Shown: piece after piece, positions 43,179 through 50,882 of the stretch
Position numbering within the stretch: position 1 is the stretch's first letter
How the letters are laid out: each line of letters starts with the position of its first letter
NCBI GenBank assembly: GCA_028869175.1
Contig: JAGWTB010000011.1
Location: 1-50,882, forward strand
Direction of reading: 5' to 3'
DNA from: Sphingomonadales bacterium
GTDB taxonomy: Bacteria; Pseudomonadota; Alphaproteobacteria; Sphingomonadales; Sphingomonadaceae
DNA length: 50,882 nucleotides
Program-made: the position numbers and the translations under genes
The notes under the pieces: generated by a model
The model's input: only the letters and a program-made list of their open reading frames with translations
What the model was told of the DNA's origin: nothing
Database searches by the model: none

Positions 43179-44324
43179 ATGACTGCACAACTGCCGGCGC
43201 GCAAACCCGCGCGTCCGTTCTTCTCTTCCGGTCCCTGCGCCAAGCCGCCCGGATATGCCCCCGAAAAGCTCGCCACCGAATGCCTTGGTCGCTCGCACCG
43301 CGCCAAGATCGGCAAGTCGCGTCTGGCTCTTTGCATCGACCTGATGCGCGAAGTGCTTGAGCTGCCCGATACCCACCGTATCGGCATCGTTCCGGGGTCC
43401 GATACCGGCGCTTTCGAAATGGCCATGTGGACCATGCTCGGCGCGCGTCCCGTTACCACGCTGGCCTGGGAAAGCTTCGGCGAGGGCTGGGTGACCGACG
43501 TGGCCAAGCAGCTCAAGCTGGATCCCACGATTGTCCGTGCCGACTATGGCCAGCTGCCCGATCTGGGCGCGGTCGACTGGTCGAACGACGTGCTGTTCAC
43601 CTGGAATGGCACCACTTCGGGCGTACGGGTGCCGAACGGCGACTGGATTGCTGACGACCGCGAGGGCCTGTGCTTCGCCGACGCGACCAGCGCGGTCTTC
43701 GCTTACGACATTCCTTGGGACAAGATCGATGTCGCCACCTTTTCCTGGCAGAAGGTACTGGGCGGTGAAGGCGGCCATGGCGTGCTGATCCTTGGCCCCC
43801 GTGCGGTCGAGCGGCTGGAGCAGCACACCCCTGCCTGGCCGCTGCCCAAGGTGTTCCGCCTGATGTCCAAGGGCAAGCTCGCCGAGGGCGTGTTCAAGGG
43901 CGAGACGATCAACACCCCCTCGATGCTTGCGGTCGAAGACGCGATCTTCGCGCTCGAATGGGCCAAGGGCCTCGGCGGGTTGAAGGGCCTGCAGGCACGC
44001 AGCGATGCCAACGCGGCGGCGCTCGACAAGATCGTCGCCGAGCGTTCGTGGCTTTCACACCTTGCCGCCGATGCGGCGAGCCGCTCGAAGACTTCGGTCT
44101 GCCTCTCGGTCGAGGGCGCGGATGCGGACTTCATCAAGGCGATGACCGGCGCGCTTGAAAAGCAGGGCGCGGCCTATGACATCGCTGGCTATCGCGATGC
44201 GCCGGCCGGCCTGCGCATCTGGTGCGGCGCGACGGTCGATACCGCCGACATCGAGGCGCTCGGGCCCTGGCTCGACTGGGCCTACGAAACGGTCGTGGCC
44301 GAAGTGCAAGCAGCAAATTCCTGA
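43179..44324 (+). CDS. serC: Phosphoserine transaminase
   Basis: The 381-residue class V aminotransferase is of the alphaproteobacterial SerC subgroup: FFSSGPCAKPPGY at the N-terminus and PGSDTGAFEMAMW. The PLP Lys lies in FSWQKVLGGEGGHG, followed by ETINTPSMLAVED. It converts 3-phosphohydroxypyruvate to phosphoserine in serine synthesis. ATG at 43179 has AAGGAGAG upstream, partly in a hairpin. serA follows after 97 bases filled by repeats, so they likely form an operon. Confidence 0.97.
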   Translation: MTAQLPARKPARPFFSSGPCAKPPGYAPEKLATECLGRSHRAKIGKSRLALCIDLMREVLELPDTHRIGIVPGSDTGAFEMAMWTMLGARPVTTLAWESFGEGWVTDVAKQLKLDPTIVRADYGQLPDLGAVDWSNDVLFTWNGTTSGVRVPNGDWIADDREGLCFADATSAVFAYDIPWDKIDVATFSWQKVLGGEGGHGVLILGPRAVERLEQHTPAWPLPKVFRLMSKGKLAEGVFKGETINTPSMLAVEDAIFALEWAKGLGGLKGLQARSDANAAALDKIVAERSWLSHLAADAASRSKTSVCLSVEGADADFIKAMTGALEKQGAAYDIAGYRDAPAGLRIWCGATVDTADIEALGPWLDWAYETVVAEVQAANS

Positions 44325-44329
44325 TCGGC

Positions 44330-44410
44330 ATCCCCGCGAAGGCGGGGATCCAACTCCTGACACATCAAGACGCGACGACGGGAGATGGATTCCCGCCTTC
44401 GCGGGAACGA
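44330..44410. repeat. Inverted pair of CCCGCnnnGCGGG palindromes between serC and serA
   Basis: 44332-44347 (CCCCGC-gaag-GCGGGG) and 44390-44407 (TTCCCGC-cttc-GCGGGAA) are hairpins in opposite orientation. This is the common proteobacterial 'CCCGCCTTCGCGGGAA' repeat type. The second unit ends 14 bases upstream of the serA start. Confidence 0.7.
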
Positions 44411-44421
44411 CGAGGTTTACC

Positions 44422-46005
44422 ATGACCAAGCCCAAGATCCTCATTTCCGACCAGATGGACCCCCGCGCCGAGCAGATTTTCCGCGAGCGCGGCTGCGACG
44501 TGGACGTCATCACCGGCAAGACGCCCGAAGAATTGAAGGCGATGATCGGCCAGTATGATGGCCTGGCCATCCGCAGCTCGACCAAGGTGACCAAGGAAAT
44601 CCTCGACGCCGCCACCAACCTCAAGGTGATCGGCCGCGCCGGCATCGGCGTGGACAATGTCGACATCCCGGCCGCCTCGGTGAAGGGCATCGTGGTGATG
44701 AACACGCCGTTCGGCAATTCGATCACCACGGCCGAACACGCCATCGCGCTGATGTTCGCGCTCGCCCGGCAGATTCCCGAAGCCAATGCCCAGACCCAGG
44801 CGGGCCTGTGGCCGAAGAACGGTTTCATGGGCGTTGAAGTAACCGGCAAGACGCTGGGCCTGATCGGTGCCGGCAACATCGGTTCCATCGTCGCCTCGCG
44901 CGCGCTCGGCCTCAGGATGAAGGTCGTTGCCTACGATCCGTTCCTCACCCCCGAACGCGCCATCGAGATGGGCGTCGAGAAGGCAGACCTCGACACGCTG
45001 CTGGCCAAGGCTGATTTCATCACGCTGCATACGCCGCTGACCGATCAGACGCGCAATATCCTCAGCCGCGAAAACCTCGCCAAGACCAAGCCGGGCGTGC
45101 GCATCATCAACTGCGCGCGCGGCGGGCTGATCGATGAGGAAGCGCTGAAGGACGCGCTCGATTCGGGTCACGTTGCCGGCGCGGCGCTGGACGTGTTCGT
45201 CAAGGAACCGGCCAAGGAATCGCCGCTGTTCGGCACGCCGAACTTCATCTCGACCCCGCACCTTGGCGCATCGACCGACGAGGCCCAGGTCAACGTCGCC
45301 ATCCAGGTTGCCGAACAGCTTTCCGATTACCTGATCAACGGCGGCGTCACCAACGCGCTCAACATGCCGTCGCTCAGCGCCGAGGAAGCGCCGAAGCTCA
45401 AGCCCTACATGGCGTTGGCGGAAAAGCTGGGCAGCCTGGTCGGCCAGCTCACCACCGGCTCGATCGCGCGGATTTCGATCCACACCGAAGGCGCTGCGGC
45501 AGAGCTCAATGCCAAGCCGATCATCGCCGCCGTGCTGGCGGGATTCCTGCGGTGCCAGTCGGACACGGTCAACATGGTCAACGCCCCCTTCCTCGCCAAG
45601 GAGCGCGGCATGGAAGTGCGCGAGGTCAAGACCGAGAAGGAAGGCGATTACCACACGCTCGTGCGCGTTTCGGTGCGCACCGACCAGGGTGAGCGTTCGG
45701 TCGCCGGCACGCTATTCGGCAATGCCGAACCGCGTCTGGTCGAACTGTTCGGCATCAAGGTTGAAGCCGAGCTTGAAGGCCACATGATGTATATCGTCAA
45801 CGAAGATGCGCCGGGCTTCATTGGCCGGGTCGGTACTCTGCTGGGCGAAAACGGTCTCAACATCGGCACCTTCAACCTGGGCCGCCGCGAGGCGGGCGGG
45901 GAAGCGGTGTTGCTGCTGTCGCTCGACTCGGCGGTTCCGGCCTCGGTGCTCGAACAGGCGCGTACGTTGCCCGGCGTGAAGCGGGTGATGGCGCTGGCGT
46001 TCTGA
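44422..46005 (+). CDS. serA: D-3-phosphoglycerate dehydrogenase
   Basis: The 527-residue long-form SerA has an NAD-binding domain with GLIGAGNIGSIVASRALG and catalytic Arg (NCARGGLIDE), Glu and His (STPHLGASTDEAQ), an intervening allosteric domain (about 315-450) and a C-terminal ACT domain (about 455-527). It performs the first committed step of serine synthesis; the ACT domain suggests serine feedback. ATG at 44422 fits the family N-terminus; the open frame to 44155 runs inside serC and is spurious. Confidence 0.97.
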   Translation: MTKPKILISDQMDPRAEQIFRERGCDVDVITGKTPEELKAMIGQYDGLAIRSSTKVTKEILDAATNLKVIGRAGIGVDNVDIPAASVKGIVVMNTPFGNSITTAEHAIALMFALARQIPEANAQTQAGLWPKNGFMGVEVTGKTLGLIGAGNIGSIVASRALGLRMKVVAYDPFLTPERAIEMGVEKADLDTLLAKADFITLHTPLTDQTRNILSRENLAKTKPGVRIINCARGGLIDEEALKDALDSGHVAGAALDVFVKEPAKESPLFGTPNFISTPHLGASTDEAQVNVAIQVAEQLSDYLINGGVTNALNMPSLSAEEAPKLKPYMALAEKLGSLVGQLTTGSIARISIHTEGAAAELNAKPIIAAVLAGFLRCQSDTVNMVNAPFLAKERGMEVREVKTEKEGDYHTLVRVSVRTDQGERSVAGTLFGNAEPRLVELFGIKVEAELEGHMMYIVNEDAPGFIGRVGTLLGENGLNIGTFNLGRREAGGEAVLLLSLDSAVPASVLEQARTLPGVKRVMALAF

Positions 46006-46031
46006 CTAACCCGCTGTCCCGGGCTTGACCG

Positions 46032-46074
46032 GGGACCGCTGGCCGCTAGGTCCGACCTGGAGGCCAGCGGTCCC
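46032..46074. repeat. 13-bp-arm inverted repeat between serA and hisZ
   Basis: GGGACCGCTGGCC (46032-46044) and GGCCAGCGGTCCC (46062-46074) are perfect inverted arms around 17 bases, with further GC-rich flanks (CCCGGG, CCGGGG). It may serve as a terminator-like stem for serA. The sequence is unlike the repeats at the neighbouring gene borders. Confidence 0.65.
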
Positions 46075-46117
46075 GGCACCCGCCGGGGCCACGGCCGAAT
46101 TTCCGGGGCTGACCGCA

Positions 46118-47242
46118 ATGCACAATTCCGACCGCGACCTGTTGCCCGAAGGGCTTGAAGACCGCCTGCCCGCCGGTGCTGCCGCTGAAACGCGCGTGAA
46201 GCGTGCGGTGCTCGATGCGCTGGACAGTCACGGGTATGACCGGGTGCAGACGCCGACCATCGAATTCGAGAAGTCGATGGCCAGCCGCATGGCGGGGGTG
46301 CAGCCACGCCGCATGTTCCGCTTTGTCGATCCTGCAAGCCTGCGGACGCTGGCCTTGCGTTCGGACATCACGGTGCAGGTCGGGCGCATCGCCGCCACCA
46401 GCCTTGCCGGCGCTCAGCGGCCCTTGCGGTTGTGTTACGCCGGACAGGTCCTGACCATCAAGGGTGACGGCCTCGATCCCACGCGCGAGCGACTGCAGAT
46501 CGGCGCCGAACTGATCGGATCGGACAGCGTTGCCGCTGCCGCCGAAGTTGTCGCCATCGCTATAGAGGCGCTGCAAGCGGCTGGCGCGACCGGCATTTCG
46601 GTAGACTTCACCCTGCCAGACCTCGTCGACACGCTCGCCGCCAAGGCCATGCCGCTCGCCGCTGACCGGATCGAGGCAGTCCGCCGCGAACTCGATGCCA
46701 AGGATGCCGGGGCGCTGGTGGCACAGGGGGGCGAAGCCTACCTGCCATTGCTCACCGCCATCGGCCCGTTCGACGCCGCGATCGAGCGGCTGGCGGCGAT
46801 CGATGCCGGCGGGGCGCTCGCCACTCGCATTGCCGCGCTGCGCGAGATTGCGGCACGGGTGGGCAGCATGGCGCGGCTGACGCTCGATCCCTCGGAACGG
46901 CATGGGTTCGAATACCAGTCATGGTTCGGCTTCACGCTCTATGCCGATGGGCTGGCCGGCGCGCTGGGCCGCGGCGGGACCTATGCCATCCTCGGTCCGG
47001 ACGGTGCCGGCGATGAACCGGCGACAGGCTTCTCGCTCTATCCCGATCCGTTGATCGACGCACTGGCGCTTGGCGAAACAGCACGCGACACGCTGTTCCT
47101 GCCGCTCGGGCATGACCCCGCCGTCGCTGCCCGCCTGCGCGCTATCGGCTGGCGCACTGTGGCGGCGCTGTGCGCCGATTGCGATGCCAAGGCGCTCGGT
47201 TGCACGCACCGGTTGCAGGGCGGCGAAGCCGTAGCGGTTTAG
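46118..47242 (+). CDS. hisZ: ATP phosphoribosyltransferase regulatory subunit HisZ
   Basis: The 374-residue protein has a class II aaRS-like (HisRS paralogue) fold: LLPEGLEDRLP at the N-terminus, VQTPTIEFE, MFRFVDPAS, ALRSDITVQVGRIAA (motif 2), RLQIGAELIG and a C-terminal FEYQSWFGFTLYADG. It lacks the anticodon-binding domain. HisZ binds the short form of HisG and makes it feedback-sensitive to histidine. HisG is not in the window. ATG at 46118 gives the full motif set. Confidence 0.88.
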   Translation: MHNSDRDLLPEGLEDRLPAGAAAETRVKRAVLDALDSHGYDRVQTPTIEFEKSMASRMAGVQPRRMFRFVDPASLRTLALRSDITVQVGRIAATSLAGAQRPLRLCYAGQVLTIKGDGLDPTRERLQIGAELIGSDSVAAAAEVVAIAIEALQAAGATGISVDFTLPDLVDTLAAKAMPLAADRIEAVRRELDAKDAGALVAQGGEAYLPLLTAIGPFDAAIERLAAIDAGGALATRIAALREIAARVGSMARLTLDPSERHGFEYQSWFGFTLYADGLAGALGRGGTYAILGPDGAGDEPATGFSLYPDPLIDALALGETARDTLFLPLGHDPAVAARLRAIGWRTVAALCADCDAKALGCTHRLQGGEAVAV

Positions 47243-47280
47243 CAGGTTGCGCGATATCTGAACCACTTCCCGTCAGTGCC

Positions 47281-47359
47281 GAGCTTGTCGAAGTACCGTC
47301 CTTTTCTTCGCGCCTCTCACGTAATGACTTGAAAATAAAAGCAGTCCTTCGACAGGTTC
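47281..47359. repeat. Inverted repeat of the 'CTTCGACAGG' type after hisZ
   Basis: GAGCTTGTCGAAG (47281-47293) and CTTCGACAGGTTC (47347-47359) are imperfect inverted arms (11 of 13 match) in the 165-base gap between the convergent hisZ and nadR-like genes. CTTCGACAGG-type repeats are a frequent intergenic element in sphingomonads and others. Confidence 0.6.
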
Positions 47360-47407
47360 AGGACGGCCGGGTTTTGGGTCAATGTTTCAAGTGGTCCAAC
47401 CACCGCT

Positions 47408-47914
47408 TTACACTGCCTGTTCCAGCAGCTCTGCGATCACCGCGCGCACTTGCGCTTCGCGGTCGTTCCAGCTTCCCGAAATCCGGCGAAACGGCACCTG
47501 TGCCCGCAGCAGCATGTCTTCGGCCAGCGCGGCGAACCGGGCGCGTGTTTCAGGCGTGCCGAAAAAGCGCGTGCCGTCATCCACCCATGGCACGTCGGGG
47601 TCGAACAGCAGGTAGAGGTCTGCCTTGGGATAGGCCAGCAGCACTTCGGGCACCTGGCCGAACAGCATTTCGGCCCAGGCGGCGGTCATCAACTGATCGG
47701 TATCGAACAGCAGCAAGGGTGCCCGGGAAGCCGCTGCCGCGCGATTGGCCGCGTCCTGCCCCTCGGCTATGGCGAGAAGGTCGGCCATGGTCAGGTCGGT
47801 TCCGTGCTCCTCGCAGTAGGTCCGGCCATATTCCGGTACCCAGGGCAGACCGAGTTGCCCGGCCAGCACCGATTTGCCGGTGCTTTCCGCACCATGGAAG
47901 CACAACCGGATCAT
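47408..47914 (-). CDS. NadR-like ribosylnicotinamide kinase (AAA family ATPase)
   Basis: The 168-residue P-loop kinase has Walker A GAESTGKSVL, then VPEYGRTYCEEHG and LLFDTDQLMTAAW, which match the kinase domain of NadR. The N-terminal HTH and adenylyltransferase domains of NadR are absent. It would phosphorylate nicotinamide riboside to NMN. ATG at 47914 overlaps the pnuC stop by 4 bases. Coupling to the transporter PnuC supports an NR uptake-and-phosphorylation pair. Confidence 0.85.
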   Translation of the reverse strand: MIRLCFHGAESTGKSVLAGQLGLPWVPEYGRTYCEEHGTDLTMADLLAIAEGQDAANRAAAASRAPLLLFDTDQLMTAAWAEMLFGQVPEVLLAYPKADLYLLFDPDVPWVDDGTRFFGTPETRARFAALAEDMLLRAQVPFRRISGSWNDREAQVRAVIAELLEQAV

Positions 47915-48501
47915 CGCCGGAAACGCTGCTGGCGCTCCGCCATCACCCATTCACGCAGGCCGACCACGCTCATCACCAGCATGCCGCCGTAAAGACCTGC
48001 TGTCGGGTAGAGCCCGCGATTGATGTAGAGCAGCACGGCGGCGACATCGATCAGCACCCATAGCACCCAGTTCTCGATCCGGCGGTAGGCGAGCAGGATC
48101 TGCGCCGCGACGCTGGCCCCGGCGATGGCGCTGTCGGCATAGGGCATGGCGGCATTGGTGAAACGGTGCATCGCCGTGCCCAGGTTGATGCTGAGCGCCG
48201 CCGTCACCACGATCCACACCGCGCGGCTCCTCCAGTCAAGCCAGCGCACCGGCACGCGGTTGTCCTCGTCGCCCACCTTCAGCCAGAGATACCATCCCCA
48301 GAGCTGGGCGAGGACGAAGAACACCTGCAGTCCGGATTCGGCGTAGAGCCTGCTCTCGAAGAACACGAAGATGTAAACCGCGACCGAGGCGATGCCGAAG
48401 GGGTAGTTCCACACCGAACGGAACACCAGCAGCACGATGTTGATCATGCCGAGCCCCGCCGCGATCCATTCGAGCGTGCCCAGCCAAGGCGTGATGTTCA
48501 T
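47911..48501 (-). CDS. pnuC: Nicotinamide riboside transporter PnuC
   Basis: The 196-residue membrane protein has about seven hydrophobic segments and PnuC landmarks: SVWNYPFGIASVAVYIFVFFESRLYAESGLQVFF in outline, QLWGWYLWL, and the C-terminal ENWVLWVLIDVAAVLLY. It moves nicotinamide riboside across the inner membrane, with trapping by the downstream kinase. ATG at 48501 overlaps the stop of the ArsC-like gene by 4 bases. Confidence 0.93.
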   Translation of the reverse strand: MNITPWLGTLEWIAAGLGMINIVLLVFRSVWNYPFGIASVAVYIFVFFESRLYAESGLQVFFVLAQLWGWYLWLKVGDEDNRVPVRWLDWRSRAVWIVVTAALSINLGTAMHRFTNAAMPYADSAIAGASVAAQILLAYRRIENWVLWVLIDVAAVLLYINRGLYPTAGLYGGMLVMSVVGLREWVMAERQQRFRR

Positions 48502-48839
48502 GCCAGCGCGGCCTCCCATTCGTCGGCCTTGAAGCCGACCAGCAGCCCGCCCGGATGTTCGACAATGGGCCGCTTGATGCAGGACGGGTTGGCCGCCATC
48601 AGAGAGATAGCCTTCGCCTCGTCCAGCCCCGCCTTGTCCGCATCGGGCAGCTTGCGGAAGGTCGTCCCCGCGCGGTTGAGCACCTTTTCCCAGCCGGCGG
48701 CGCCGCACCACTGCGCGATTTTGCCGGCGTCCGCACCCTGCTTCTTGTAGTCATGAAAGGTGTAGGCCAGCCCCCTGCCATCGAGCCAGACGCGGGCCTT
48801 CTTCACCGTGTCGCAGTTGGGGATGCCATAGAGGATCAT
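48498..48839 (-). CDS. ArsC/Spx/YffB-type thioredoxin-fold protein
   Basis: The 113-residue protein has ILYGIPNCDTVKKARVWL with a single active-site Cys, then TFHDYKKQG and KRPIVEHPGGLLVGFK, the pattern of the YffB subgroup of arsenate-reductase-like proteins. It is not a proven arsenate reductase; YffB-type proteins are probably glutathione-dependent reductases. ATG at 48839 lies two bases after the upstream gene, and its stop overlaps pnuC, so all four minus-strand genes here look co-transcribed. Confidence 0.88.
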   Translation of the reverse strand: MILYGIPNCDTVKKARVWLDGRGLAYTFHDYKKQGADAGKIAQWCGAAGWEKVLNRAGTTFRKLPDADKAGLDEAKAISLMAANPSCIKRPIVEHPGGLLVGFKADEWEAALA

Positions 48840-48841
48840 GC

Positions 48842-49153
48842 TCACGCGAGCGGCCTTTCGTAACTGCGCACGCGCGGGTCGGTGCAGGAAAACACGGTGT
48901 AGCTTTCGTAATAGTCTGACCTGCCGCGCGCCTGAACGCGCAGATGCTCGGGGTGATTGGCCCAGGCCTTGGCGGCTTCCTCGCTCTCCCACAGCGAGAT
49001 GGCGACCACTTCGCCGTCCTCGGCGACGAAGCCCTTGATCGAGATGAAGCCGGGCAGAGCGGCGACCAGTTCCTCCATGCGGGCGTTGTCCGCCTGATAG
49101 GCTGGCACATCCATGTCGGCCCGTTTGCGGTTGCGGAACACGGTCATATACAT
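48842..49153 (-). CDS. Antibiotic biosynthesis monooxygenase (ABM) domain protein
   Basis: The 103-residue protein has the dimeric ferredoxin-like ABM pattern: [53 protein letters not shown]. Such proteins are small monooxygenases or haem/quinone-linked enzymes; the name does not imply antibiotic synthesis. ATG at 49153 is 58 bases from the divergent aroC start. It is the first gene of the four-gene minus-strand run toward nadR. Confidence 0.82.
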   Translation of the reverse strand: MYMTVFRNRKRADMDVPAYQADNARMEELVAALPGFISIKGFVAEDGEVVAISLWESEEAAKAWANHPEHLRVQARGRSDYYESYTVFSCTDPRVRSYERPLA

Positions 49154-49211
49154 CGCCTGCTTCCTAAACCGGATATGGACAGCGGCGCAATCACGCGCCA
49201 AAGCCGATGGC

Positions 49212-50279
49212 ATGTCCGTCAACAGCTTCGGTCGCCTGTTCCGTTTCACCACCTGGGGCGAAAGCCACGGGCCCGCGCTGGGTGCCGTGGTCGATGGCTG
49301 CCCGCCGGGGCTGGAACTGTCCGAAGGCTGGATCCAGCCGTTCCTCGATGCGCGGCGGCCCGGCCAGTCGAAATTCACCACCCAGCGGCAGGAACCCGAT
49401 GCGGTGCGCATCCTTTCCGGCGTGTTCGAGGGGCGGACCACCGGCACGCCGATCAGCCTTATGATCGAGAATGTCGATCAGCGCTCCAAGGACTATTCAG
49501 ACGTCGCCAAGGCCTATCGCCCTGGCCATGCCGACTATGCCTATGACGCCAAATACGGCTTCCGTGACTATCGTGGCGGCGGGCGCAGTTCCGCGCGCGA
49601 GACGGCAGCACGGGTGGCGGCGGGCGCAGTGGCGCGGCTGGCGGTGCCCGAGGTGGCGATCCTCGCCTGGGTCAGCGAAATCGGCGGCGATGCCATCGAC
49701 CCGGCGAACTTCGACGCTGCCGAAATCCGCAACAATCCGTTCTTCTGCCCCGATGCCTCGGCGGCGGTGCGTTGGGAGAAAATCGTCGACGATGCGCGGC
49801 TGGCGGGATCGTCTGTCGGCGCGGTGGTCGAATGCATGGCAACCGGGGTTCCCGCAGGCTGGGGCGCACCGCTCTATGGCAAGCTCGATGCCGATCTGGC
49901 CTCGGCGATGATGGGGATCAATGCCGTGAAGGGCGTGGAAATTGGCGACGGTTTCGCCGCCGCGCGGCTGACCGGTGAGCAGAACGCCGATCCGATGCGC
50001 CCGGGGCGGGGCGGGCCGCAATTCCTTGCCAACCACGCGGGCGGCATCGCGGGCGGGATCAGTACCGGCCAGCCGGTGACGGTGCGGGTTGCCTTCAAGC
50101 CGACCAGCTCGATCCTCACCCCGCAGCCCACCGTCACCCGCGAGGGCGAGGCGACGGAGATGTTCACCAAGGGTCGCCACGACCCCTGCGTCGGCATTCG
50201 CGGCGTGCCGGTGGTGGAAGCGATGATGGCGCTGGTGCTGGCCGATCACAAACTGCTGCACCGGGGGCAATGTGGGTAA
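49212..50279 (+). CDS. aroC: Chorismate synthase
   Basis: The 355-residue protein has all three signatures: [35 protein letters not shown] with GRTTGTPI, and [34 protein letters not shown] in outline. The C-terminal [18 protein letters not shown] is also present. It makes chorismate from EPSP using reduced FMN, the last step of the shikimate pathway. ATG at 49212 is chosen for the MSVNSFG start. Confidence 0.98.
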   Translation: MSVNSFGRLFRFTTWGESHGPALGAVVDGCPPGLELSEGWIQPFLDARRPGQSKFTTQRQEPDAVRILSGVFEGRTTGTPISLMIENVDQRSKDYSDVAKAYRPGHADYAYDAKYGFRDYRGGGRSSARETAARVAAGAVARLAVPEVAILAWVSEIGGDAIDPANFDAAEIRNNPFFCPDASAAVRWEKIVDDARLAGSSVGAVVECMATGVPAGWGAPLYGKLDADLASAMMGINAVKGVEIGDGFAAARLTGEQNADPMRPGRGGPQFLANHAGGIAGGISTGQPVTVRVAFKPTSSILTPQPTVTREGEATEMFTKGRHDPCVGIRGVPVVEAMMALVLADHKLLHRGQCG

Positions 50280-50287
50280 AAAGGGTT

Positions 50288-50510
50288 CCTCCCCATCGAC
50301 TTGCGATGGGGAGGGGGACCGCCCGCGCAGCGGGTGGTGGAGGGGGCGGCGCGCAAGCGCCGCTGCGCGGCTTGCCCCTCCGTCAGCCCTGCGGGCTGCC
50401 ACCTCCCCATCGCAAGTCGATGGGGAGGATCGAGGCACGATAAGATCCTCCCCAAAGACTTGCTTTGGGGAGGGGGACCGCCGGCGAAGCGGGAGGTGGA
50501 GGGGCCCTGC
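50288..50510. repeat. Triple hairpin repeat cluster after aroC
   Basis: Three perfect 11-bp-stem hairpins occur: 50288-50314 and 50402-50428 (CCTCCCCATCG/CGATGGGGAGG, loops complementary) and 50447-50473 (CCTCCCCAAAG/CTTTGGGGAGG). Shared flanks GGGGGACCGCC...GGTGGAGGGG follow units one and three. Units one and two are mirror images forming a larger inverted repeat. This resembles a composite REP/MITE-like element. The region 50280-50523 holds no gene I can support. Confidence 0.75.
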
Positions 50511-50523
50511 GTGACACGCGCAG

Positions 50524-50748
50524 CTATGCACCGGCTGGCGAGACCGGATAACGCCGGGAGAGGAAAATCGTCGGACGGGTACGGCCGGCGTAAGGTTTGC
50601 CTGAGGACACGACAGGCTTGGTCACGCGAACTTTGGATTGCAAACGGCTGGCAAGATTTCGCGTCTGGACTGCCAGCTCGGCCCTGCGGTGTGCGGCGAT
50701 GATGGAGCGGGCGGCGTCCCTTCCATCGACCGTGGGAGCATACTCCCA
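50524..50748 (-). pseudogene. Small coding-like frame without a usable start, possibly frameshifted
   Basis: A 74-codon frame ending in TAG reads WEYAPTVDGRDAARSIIAAH, then QTRNLASRLQSKVRVTKPVV and a basic C-terminus SRRYPVSPAGA. It looks like real protein in composition, but it is opened by a TAA immediately upstream and contains no early ATG/GTG/TTG. An ATG (minus strand, 50749) in the neighbouring frame begins MGV and would join it after a one-base shift. Either a broken gene, an error, or chance. Function unknown. Confidence 0.25.
50733..50748. repeat. Short palindrome TGGGAG-CATA-CTCCCA
   Basis: Perfect 6-bp arms with a 4-base centre, lying at the start of the small minus-strand frame. 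A second perfect hairpin, TTCGGAG/CTCCGAA, lies at 50772-50791. These may be regulatory. The rest of 50792-50882 shows nothing I recognise. Confidence 0.35.
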
Positions 50749-50882
50749 TTATTCATCCGCACATCCGGAGTTTCGGAGCATCGCCTCCGAAGGCGACGCC
50801 GACCGTAAGCGCGGGGCGAAGCGCGTTGCGCAATGCGCCACCGCTCCCGTCACGGCTGGGGCATATAACCGATATGGTTCGT

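Noticed and set aside
44155..44421. N-terminal extension of SerA
   Set aside because: It is inside serC and the repeat pair; SerA length and N-terminal motif fit the ATG at 44422.
50288..50473. Possible CRISPR-like array in the aroC downstream region
   Set aside because: The units are palindromes of unequal spacing in mirrored orientation, not regularly spaced direct repeats with unique spacers. No cas genes are present.
50861..50882. AACC...GGTT dyad at the right edge as an operator
   Set aside because: Arms are only four bases long and the context is cut by the window end.

Overview
The window is GC-rich chromosomal DNA with the gene content and order of an alphaproteobacterium of the order Sphingomonadales (Novosphingobium/Sphingomonas-like). 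The assignment is an inference. It rests on the high GC content, frequent GTG/TTG starts, the rpmH-rnpA-yidD-yidC-engB block, a Mic60-like gene attached to hemC-hemD, several families of GC-rich intergenic palindromes, and protein styles such as GH97, S1/P1 nuclease and DUF3617 that are common in this group. No rRNA, tRNA or CRISPR array was recognised.

Layout. 1-1955: right end of an integrated element (fragmentary ORF plus a large serine recombinase), inserted in the AAA+ core of comM, whose 5' part remains at 1953-2990. 3.2-7.4 kb: a periplasmic ClpP-like protein, then rpmH, rnpA (apparently starting at ATA), yidD, yidC and engB. 7.4-11.6 kb: GST, S1/P1 nuclease, cupin, ubiG, lysC. 11.6-18 kb: GH97 glycosidase, a nitronate monooxygenase-like protein, a fumarylacetoacetate hydrolase family protein, an alpha/beta hydrolase and a divergent AraC regulator. 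18-24.2 kb: hemC-hemD-mic60-like on the minus strand, back to back with tsaD-gpsA-flippase on the plus strand. 24.3-27.5 kb: an envelope cluster of vWA lipoprotein, BON/OmpA protein, a 33-residue membrane peptide and a membrane-anchored helix-hairpin-helix protein.

27.5-29.6 kb is accessory: a small conserved gene, an HTH-hicA-hicB operon with an AT-rich repressor gene, and a vapBC pair. 29.6-35.5 kb: uvrB, a Crp/Fnr regulator divergent from a degenerate receiver-domain protein, a DUF3617 lipoprotein, a lipase-like hydrolase and an SDR. 35.5-40.2 kb: a globin divergent from a four-gene set (circularly permuted ATP-grasp, alpha-E, transglutaminase, Anbu proteasome-like peptidase). A perfect FNR-type dyad lies between the globin and the ATP-grasp gene. 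40.3-43 kb: an SGNH hydrolase lipoprotein, a second vapBC and an extensin-like peptidase. 43.1-50.3 kb: serC, serA, hisZ, a pnuC-nadR-type nicotinamide riboside salvage pair with two small upstream genes, and aroC. The last 600 bases hold palindromic repeats and one doubtful small reading frame.

The genes that most clearly work together are the four-gene Anbu/ATP-grasp set (a predicted peptide synthesis/cleavage system of unresolved function, here possibly tied to oxygen or NO sensing through the shared FNR-type box), the hem operon with its Mic60-like third gene, the vWA/BON-OmpA/microprotein/HhH envelope cluster, and the HTH-HicAB module. Protein assignments come from reading motifs. No database search was run, and start codons were chosen by family length, ribosome-binding sites and overlaps.
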